A stretch of 64,000 nt of DNA from Propionispira raffinosivorans DSM 20765 (GTDB taxonomy: Bacteria; Bacillota; Negativicutes; Selenomonadales; Selenomonadaceae), in contig NZ_KB905854.1 of NCBI RefSeq assembly GCF_000381065.1, forward strand, positions 35,093 through 99,092, given 5' to 3'. A program made the position numbers and the translations under genes. Shown here piece after piece: positions 57,065 through 64,000 of this stretch. The notes under the pieces are model-generated. The model was not told the origin of the DNA. It saw only the letters and a list, made by a program, of their open reading frames with translations, and did no database searches. How positions within the stretch are numbered: position 1 is the first letter of the stretch; each line of letters begins with the position of its first letter.

Positions 57065-57078
57065 GAATGTGTTATAAT
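57051..57078 (+). promoter_or_regulatory. Probable promoter of the atpI-atpC operon
   Basis: TTGGAA, 16-base spacer, TATAAT, overlapping the end of atpZ. The following 294-base leader (57079-57372) has no gene but contains hairpin AAAACTTTTTC/GAAAAGTTTT (57208-57236) and the perfect palindrome CCGCTAGCGG (57338-57347). Confidence 0.5.
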
Positions 57079-57372
57079 AAGATGAAATGCGATAAATAAA
57101 TATTATATACATTTATCTTGTTATACTTTTTAGTTATGACTGGTGGGGGCGAAAGCTATTCATCAAAATAAAGCTTTGCTTATCTTGAAGGTTATAAATT
57201 AATAAAATAAAAACTTTTTCACAGGAAAAGTTTTGCGGTTTGTCGAATACGTTACGAATAAAAGTTTTATTAATAACAGTTATGAGACAAAATGAATTTT
57301 TAACTTCATGATGAATAGATTAGGCAGATATTCTGTGCCGCTAGCGGTTTAGAACACTGTTGGTGGTGGAAT

Positions 57373-57759
57373 ATGGAAAAGTTATTGACATTAGGCAGGA
57401 AAATTCTAGTTCAAACAATTTTGAGCGTAGCGATTTTAAGTATTCCGTTAGGGATGCTGCAGAAATTATATCTTGTTGTGCCGCTTATTACTGGATGTAT
57501 CTTAGGAATATCTTGCTGGATAGTGATTAGTTATAGAATTTTGAAAAGTGATGCATCAAATATGGATGCGGCAAAAAAAAGTATGCAGATCGGCTGGCTG
57601 ATTCGGTTGGTAATGATTCTGGGTACTTTTATTGCGGCCGTTCGTATTTCAACAGAAACCTTTTGGCTTGTTGTAATTGGCTTCTTTTTAATGTCTATGA
57701 TCATGATGATCAATGCTATTGTTTATGCCTACAATAGCGATGTCAATAGAAAAAAATAG
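57373..57759 (+). CDS. atpI: ATP synthase subunit I
   Basis: 128 aa, four hydrophobic helices (about 12-28, 33-52, 75-92, 97-120). Assembly factor helping c-ring formation; typical first gene of atp operons. GTTGGTGGTGG upstream of ATG. Subunit I is poorly conserved, so the call leans on size, topology and position. Confidence 0.82.
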   Translation: MEKLLTLGRKILVQTILSVAILSIPLGMLQKLYLVVPLITGCILGISCWIVISYRILKSDASNMDAAKKSMQIGWLIRLVMILGTFIAAVRISTETFWLVVIGFFLMSMIMMINAIVYAYNSDVNRKK

Positions 57760-57773
57760 GGAGAGTGATATGT

Positions 57774-58445
57774 ATGCATGAAATCGGTGTTCGTCACGTA
57801 GCACAGATTGCCGGATTTAGTTTCAACATGGATACATTGTACATGACCTGGCTTGCGATGGCAATTGTGATTCTTATTGCCATATTGGCAACACGCAGCC
57901 TGCATGTCATTCCAAAAGGATGGCAAAATGTCCTGGAAATCATTATTACAGGGCTGCAGAGTCAGATCAATGCTACGATGGGGGAAAGAGGCAAACTAGT
58001 AGCACCGCTGCTAATCTCTTTGTTCATGTTCATTCTGACGTCAAACTGGCTTGGTATGATACCGACGCTTTCATCGCCAACGAGTGACTTGAATACAACA
58101 CTTGGTCTTGCACTGATGATTGTTTGTATGGTACATGTGTTGGGGCTTTATTTTAAAGGCTTCAGCTATATCAAACACTTTTTTCAGCCGTTTGCACCGT
58201 TTGTCATCATCAATCTTATTGAAGAACTGGCAAAACCTATTACACTGGCATTTCGTCTATTTGGTAATATACTGGCAGGAGAAATACTCATTATTATCCT
58301 GCTGATGTTAGTACCAATTTGGATGCCGATTCCAAGTGTGATTTGGCTCGCATTCAGCCTCTTTGTAGGCGGGGTTCAGGCGTTTATTTTTACAATGTTG
58401 TCTATGGCTTATTTAGCCAGTGCAGTAAAACAAGACAACCACTAA
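57774..58445 (+). CDS. atpB: F0F1 ATP synthase subunit a
   Basis: 223 aa, five to six membrane helices. Essential Arg in TLAFRLFGNILAGE near 162 and the C-terminal FVGGVQAFIFTMLSMAYL. Forms the ion channel half-sites beside the c-ring. Start ATG 57774 behind GGGAGAGTG; the frame has a GTG three codons earlier that lies inside this site. Confidence 0.95.
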   Translation: MHEIGVRHVAQIAGFSFNMDTLYMTWLAMAIVILIAILATRSLHVIPKGWQNVLEIIITGLQSQINATMGERGKLVAPLLISLFMFILTSNWLGMIPTLSSPTSDLNTTLGLALMIVCMVHVLGLYFKGFSYIKHFFQPFAPFVIINLIEELAKPITLAFRLFGNILAGEILIIILLMLVPIWMPIPSVIWLAFSLFVGGVQAFIFTMLSMAYLASAVKQDNH

Positions 58446-58481
58446 GATGCGTTTAAAAAACAATATTTTTAATTATTTTAA

Positions 58482-58748
<267 letters not shown>

Positions 58749-58774
58749 TGAATTGTCATAGACTTTTTATGTGA

Positions 58775-58802
58775 GGGCGACAGCATAAGAATGCCGTCGC
58801 CC
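58775..58802 (+). other. Intercistronic hairpin between atpE and atpF
   Basis: GGGCGACAGCAT pairs with ATGCCGTCGCCC (one mismatch), 4-nt loop, no T-run. Probably protects or partly terminates the mRNA after the highly expressed c subunit. Confidence 0.65.
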
Positions 58803-58832
58803 ACTTTATACGTGAGATAAGGAGGCAGCAGA

Positions 58833-59336
58833 ATGGTTGACATTAATATGACTTTGGTTGCACAGATTTTTAACTTTTTAATTTTGGCAGCAATTTTAAC
58901 AAAATTTGCTTATAAACCTTTGATGAAAGTTTTAAAAGAGCGTGAAGATCAAATTGCGAAAAGCATTGAATCCGCAGAAGCAGATGAGCTTAAAGCACAG
59001 GAACTTCTGAAGGAATACCATGATCAGCTTGCAACCGCTAGAATACAAGCACAAGAAATCGTAGATAAGGCGATTAAAAGAGCGCAAGAAGAGCGCGAAG
59101 CACATATCAATGAAACAAAACGTGAGATCGATCAAATGCGCAAAGCCGCTCAGGCAGAAATCGTTCACGAACGTGAGCGGGCCGTAGCCCAGTTAAAAGG
59201 CGAAGTTGTCGCTTTATCAATGGCTGCAGCAACAAAAATTATTGGCAGCAATATTGATACAGAAGCTAATGATCGCTTGATTGGTGAATTCATCGATAAA
59301 CTAGACAAAGACAAAATGGGTGGTTTGCCATGTTAA
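58833..59336 (+). CDS. atpF: F0F1 ATP synthase subunit b
   Basis: 167 aa: one N-terminal membrane helix (about 7-25) followed by a long charged coiled coil (EREDQIAKSIESAEADELKA onwards), the peripheral stalk dimer. AAGGAGG site. Its end overlaps the first ATG of atpH by seven bases. Confidence 0.93.
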   Translation: MVDINMTLVAQIFNFLILAAILTKFAYKPLMKVLKEREDQIAKSIESAEADELKAQELLKEYHDQLATARIQAQEIVDKAIKRAQEEREAHINETKREIDQMRKAAQAEIVHERERAVAQLKGEVVALSMAAATKIIGSNIDTEANDRLIGEFIDKLDKDKMGGLPC

Positions 59337-59869
59337 ACATGCAGTTGGCAAATAAATATGCGAAGGCAATTTTTGAAGTAGCACAAGATGATGGTAAAAT
59401 CGATGAATATGGCACTGATCTAAAAACAGTTGCCAGCGAAATTGATGCACATAAAGAATTAGCCTCATTTTTAGTGAACCCTCAAATTCAGCCAAATGCA
59501 AAAAAAGATCTTTGCGCTAAACTGTTTAAGGAAGAACTGTCTGTATCAGTTTATAATTTTTTGATGCTGCTCATCGACAAACGTCGTGAAGTTTTATTAC
59601 AAGAAATTGTCAGAGAATATCAAACTCTGTCAAATGCTGCTCAAAATATCATTCATGCAGAAGTTACGGTAGCATCTGCTTTAAATGAAAAGCAGCAAGC
59701 AAAACTGATTGAAAAATTGGAAGAATCTACAGGGAAAAAAGTTGTGGTTCGGACAAAAATAGATCAGAGCATTATCGGCGGTGTAGTTGTAAAAATCGGT
59801 GATAGACTTATCGATGGCAGCATAATACGCCAGATGCAATCATTACAAAAACAATTAATGGCAAATTAA
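59330..59869 (+). CDS. atpH: F0F1 ATP synthase subunit delta
   Basis: 179 aa. N-terminal helical domain binding alpha (LANKYAKAIFEVAQDDGKI) and C-terminal stalk domain with the signature KIGDRLIDGSIIRQM near 163. ATG 59330 overlaps atpF; ATG 59339 is a possible later start. Confidence 0.93.
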   Translation: MLNMQLANKYAKAIFEVAQDDGKIDEYGTDLKTVASEIDAHKELASFLVNPQIQPNAKKDLCAKLFKEELSVSVYNFLMLLIDKRREVLLQEIVREYQTLSNAAQNIIHAEVTVASALNEKQQAKLIEKLEESTGKKVVVRTKIDQSIIGGVVVKIGDRLIDGSIIRQMQSLQKQLMAN

Positions 59870-59895
59870 CTTGTAGATTGGGGTGACAGAGTAGT

Positions 59896-61413
59896 ATGAA
59901 AATGAATCCAGAAGAAATAACAGCCATTATCAAGGAACAGATCAAAAACTATGATGTGGATCTGAATGTTGATGATGTAGGAACTGTTATCGAAATTGGT
60001 GATGGTATTGCTCACATCCATGGTTTAGAAAAAGCTATGGCGGGAGAATTACTTGACTTTGGTAACGATATTTATGGTTTAGTATTAAACCTTGAACAAG
60101 ATAACGTCGGCGCCGTTATTCTCGGTGGCGATGTACTTATTAAAGAAGGCGACACGGTTAAAAGAACTGGCCGTATCATGCAGGTACCTGTTGGTGAAGC
60201 AATGATCGGACGTGTGGTGGATGCTTTGGGTCGTCCAATTGACGGCAAAGGGCCTATTGAATCGACAGAAAATCGTCCGATTGAATATCCGGCTCCTGGT
60301 ATCGCTGATAGAAAATCAGTACATGAACCATTGCAAACAGGGATTAAAGCAATTGATGCTTTGGTGCCAATTGGTCGTGGACAACGTGAACTTATCATTG
60401 GTGACCGTGGTACTGGTAAAACAGCAATTGCGATTGACACAATTTTAAATCAAAAAGGACAGGATTGCTTCTGCGTTTATGTAGCAATTGGTCAGAAAGC
60501 ATCGACAATTGCTCGTGTGGTAAAAACATTAGAAGATCAGGGCGCTATGGCATATTCAGTTGTTGTTGTTGCAACGGCTGCAGATAGTGCACCACTTCAG
60601 TATTTGGCTCCTTATGCCGGTGTGGCAATTGCGGAATATTTCATGTACAAAGGCCAGCATGGTCTATGCGTATATGATGACCTTTCGAAACATGCGGCAG
60701 CTTATCGTGCCATGAGCTTATTGCTTCGTAGACCACCAGGTCGTGAAGCATACCCTGGGGACGTATTTTATTTACATTCTCGTCTTTTGGAACGTGCGGC
60801 AAAGTTATCAGATGAACTTGGTGCAGGTTCCATTACGGCACTGCCAATTATCGAAACTTTGGCAGGCGATCTTTCCGGATATATTCCGACAAATGTTATT
60901 TCAATTACAGATGGTCAGATCATGCTTGAAACAGAAATGTTTTATTCTGGGATTAGACCGGCTATCAATGTAGGTCTTTCGGTATCACGTGTTGGTGGTA
61001 GTGCTCAGATTAAAGCGATGAAACAAGTTTCCGGGCGTATGCGTCTTGACCTTGCTCAATATCGTGAACTTGCTGCTTTTTCGCAGTTTGGTTCGGATCT
61101 TGATAAAGCTACCAAAGATCAGCTCGATCGTGGTGCACGTATGGTAGAAACGTTGAAACAGGCACAGTATTCACCACTTTTAGTACAAGATCAGGTACTG
61201 ATTATTTATACCGCAGTAAGAGGGTTTTTAGCGGATATTCCAGTAGATCAGGTAGTGCGCTTCCATCAGGGCTTCCTCAAATTCATGAATAGCACGCATG
61301 CTGAAATTGGTGCAAAAATTATTGAACAGAAAAAACTCGACGATGCCCTTGAAGAACAGATCAACAAGGCAATTGGTGAATTTAAGGAAACATTTTCTTA
61401 TAAGAAAGCATAA
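59896..61413 (+). CDS. atpA: F0F1 ATP synthase subunit alpha
   Basis: 505 aa, full length. P-loop [11 protein letters not shown] near 170, arginine finger region [13 protein letters not shown] near 365. Non-catalytic nucleotide-binding subunit. The short gap after atpH carries GGGGTGA. Confidence 0.97.
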   Translation: MKMNPEEITAIIKEQIKNYDVDLNVDDVGTVIEIGDGIAHIHGLEKAMAGELLDFGNDIYGLVLNLEQDNVGAVILGGDVLIKEGDTVKRTGRIMQVPVGEAMIGRVVDALGRPIDGKGPIESTENRPIEYPAPGIADRKSVHEPLQTGIKAIDALVPIGRGQRELIIGDRGTGKTAIAIDTILNQKGQDCFCVYVAIGQKASTIARVVKTLEDQGAMAYSVVVVATAADSAPLQYLAPYAGVAIAEYFMYKGQHGLCVYDDLSKHAAAYRAMSLLLRRPPGREAYPGDVFYLHSRLLERAAKLSDELGAGSITALPIIETLAGDLSGYIPTNVISITDGQIMLETEMFYSGIRPAINVGLSVSRVGGSAQIKAMKQVSGRMRLDLAQYRELAAFSQFGSDLDKATKDQLDRGARMVETLKQAQYSPLLVQDQVLIIYTAVRGFLADIPVDQVVRFHQGFLKFMNSTHAEIGAKIIEQKKLDDALEEQINKAIGEFKETFSYKKA

Positions 61414-61433
61414 TGCAGCGAGGTGATTTTTAA

Positions 61434-62291
61434 TTGGCTAGTTTACAAGACATACGCCGTCGTATAAAAAGCGTAAAAAGTATCCAGCAAATCACAAAAG
61501 CCATGAAAATGGTAGCTGCAGCTCGCTTGCGCCGGGCACAGGAATCGGCAGTGGCCAATAAGCCATACGCTGATAAAATGCGTCAGGTTATTGCCGATGT
61601 AGCGGCAAATGCAGGCGGCGAATTCAGCCATCCGCTGCTCGAAGTGCGTCAAGATGGAAAAAAACTCTATCTCGTGCTTGCCTCGGATAAAGGTCTTGCT
61701 GGTGCTTATGCCAGTAATGTTTTTAAAGAAGCAGCAGCGCATATTTCAAACAAATCCGAAGTGGATTTAGTCACGGTCGGCAGAAAAACGAGAGATCATT
61801 TCGTCAACCGCCATTACAGTATCGTGAGTCAATATACCGGTATCAGCGAACGCCCTACGTATGATAATGCGCGCGAAATCGCTTCGGATCTCATCAAAAA
61901 ATTCACAGCAGGTGAATGTGATGAAATCTATATGGTATATACAAAATTCATCTCGGCAATCACCTCCATTCCGACAACGATTAAATTATTGCCGTTTGAC
62001 GATCTTGGAGATGGTGAAAAGGATGCATCAAGTGGAGAATATATTTATGAACCATCCGCTGGTGAAGTGCTAGGATTCTTATTACCACAATACTTGGTAA
62101 CAACAATATATGCGGCGTTACTCCAAGCTTCCGCAAGTGAGCTAAGTTCCCGTATGACTGCGATGAGCAATGCAACGGACAACGCCGAAGAACTCATTGA
62201 CAAATTAGACTTGCATTATAATAAAGTGCGTCAGGCAAACATTACCCGCGAGATCACAGAAATCGTGGGTGGTGCGGAAGCCTTGAAGTAA
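61434..62291 (+). CDS. atpG: F0F1 ATP synthase subunit gamma
   Basis: 285 aa, central stalk. Opens LQDIRRRIKSVKSIQQITKA MK and ends in the conserved coiled coil YNKVRQANITREITEIV. TTG start codon with CGAGGTGA eight bases upstream. Confidence 0.95.
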   Translation: MASLQDIRRRIKSVKSIQQITKAMKMVAAARLRRAQESAVANKPYADKMRQVIADVAANAGGEFSHPLLEVRQDGKKLYLVLASDKGLAGAYASNVFKEAAAHISNKSEVDLVTVGRKTRDHFVNRHYSIVSQYTGISERPTYDNAREIASDLIKKFTAGECDEIYMVYTKFISAITSIPTTIKLLPFDDLGDGEKDASSGEYIYEPSAGEVLGFLLPQYLVTTIYAALLQASASELSSRMTAMSNATDNAEELIDKLDLHYNKVRQANITREITEIVGGAEALK

Positions 62292-63719
<1,428 letters not shown>

Positions 63720-63722
63720 TTC

Positions 63723-64000
63723 ATGGCTACAATAAAGCTGGAAATTGTTTCTCCAACAAAAGTTGTTTATACAACCGATGTTAATATGCTTATTGTCCGT
63801 AGTACGGGTGGTGAACTTGGCATTTTACCGCATCATGCTCCGCTTATTACTGGATTGATTCCTCATGCTATGAGGGCTAAGACAGATGCTGGTGAGCAGC
63901 TTATTGCTGTGAGCGGCGGTTTTATGGAAGTGCAGCCAGATAAGATTACGATCTTAGCATCGGCGGCTGAACTGCCAATCAATATTGATATCAATCGTGC
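63723..64000 (+). CDS. atpC: F0F1 ATP synthase subunit epsilon, N-terminal part (runs off the window)
   Basis: First 92 residues: beta-sandwich domain with LEIVSPTKVVYTTDVNML and GELGILPHHAPLITGL, typical epsilon. Starts four bases after atpD with GGGGG overlapping its end. The C-terminal helices are beyond the window edge. Confidence 0.93.
   Translation, partial: MATIKLEIVSPTKVVYTTDVNMLIVRSTGGELGILPHHAPLITGLIPHAMRAKTDAGEQLIAVSGGFMEVQPDKITILASAAELPINIDINR

Noticed and set aside
57079..57372. Atp leader considered as a riboswitch
   Set aside because: The hairpins and the CCGCTAGCGG palindrome do not match any riboswitch core I can recognise.

Overview
The window looks like the chromosome of a low-GC, anaerobic, fermentative Firmicute, most likely a Negativicute (Selenomonas/Pectinatus/Sporomusa-like). 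The block rpmE - DUF1385 - prfA - prmC - sua5 - ywlE - rpiB - glyA - upp - comEB - wecA - wecB - atpZ - atpIBEFHAGDC has the typical Firmicute order. Inositol and acid-sugar catabolism, cellobiose-type PTS genes, rubrerythrin and a glycyl-radical activase fit a fermentative anaerobe. The genus is an inference only.

1-16.8 kb is a sugar/inositol catabolism region. It opens with the end of an iolE-like gene, a GntP-type permease and a DMT exporter. Next comes a GntR-regulated four-gene set: 3-hydroxyisobutyrate-type dehydrogenase, DUF1537 acid-sugar kinase, class II aldolase and GntP permease. Two identical 13-bp palindromes, one before the regulator (overlapping its -10) and one before the dehydrogenase, are the likely GntR operators. 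Then follow iolG (minus strand), two paralogous cupin-AraC regulators, an organophosphate-type MFS transporter and a 973-aa cytoplasmic metallophosphoesterase with a LamG-like C-terminal part.

16.8-19.4 kb holds an unknown membrane-anchored protein and an SbmA/YddA-type ABC exporter. 19.4-30.8 kb is a zone of decay. It has three fragments of one IS1182-family transposase, two degraded copies of one IS4-family element (one next to an ISL3 fragment), a frameshifted four-helix membrane gene and a GH3 gene with two frameshifts. Intact cargo inside it is an AraC regulator with an isomerase/iolG pair, a PAS-like protein and a rubrerythrin.

30.8-37.5 kb is a beta-glucoside locus: two PTS IIA genes, one IIB, two GH1 6-phospho-beta-glucosidases, a sugar isomerase, and the deleted remains of what appears to be the IIC permease. 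37.5-45.1 kb holds an M48 protease, a TPR lipoprotein-like/secreted protein, an orphan glycyl-radical activase with a DeoR regulator, an LTA-synthase-type sulfatase and a NERD protein. 45.2 kb to the end is the conserved housekeeping block, ending inside atpC.

The least explained structure is a three-copy, ~140-bp repeat (4653-4789, 28641-28787, 53375-53516). It has terminal inverted repeats and a long internal hairpin capped by a strongly conserved ~29-nt loop. It behaves like a MITE that carries a structured RNA. No tRNA, rRNA or CRISPR was seen.
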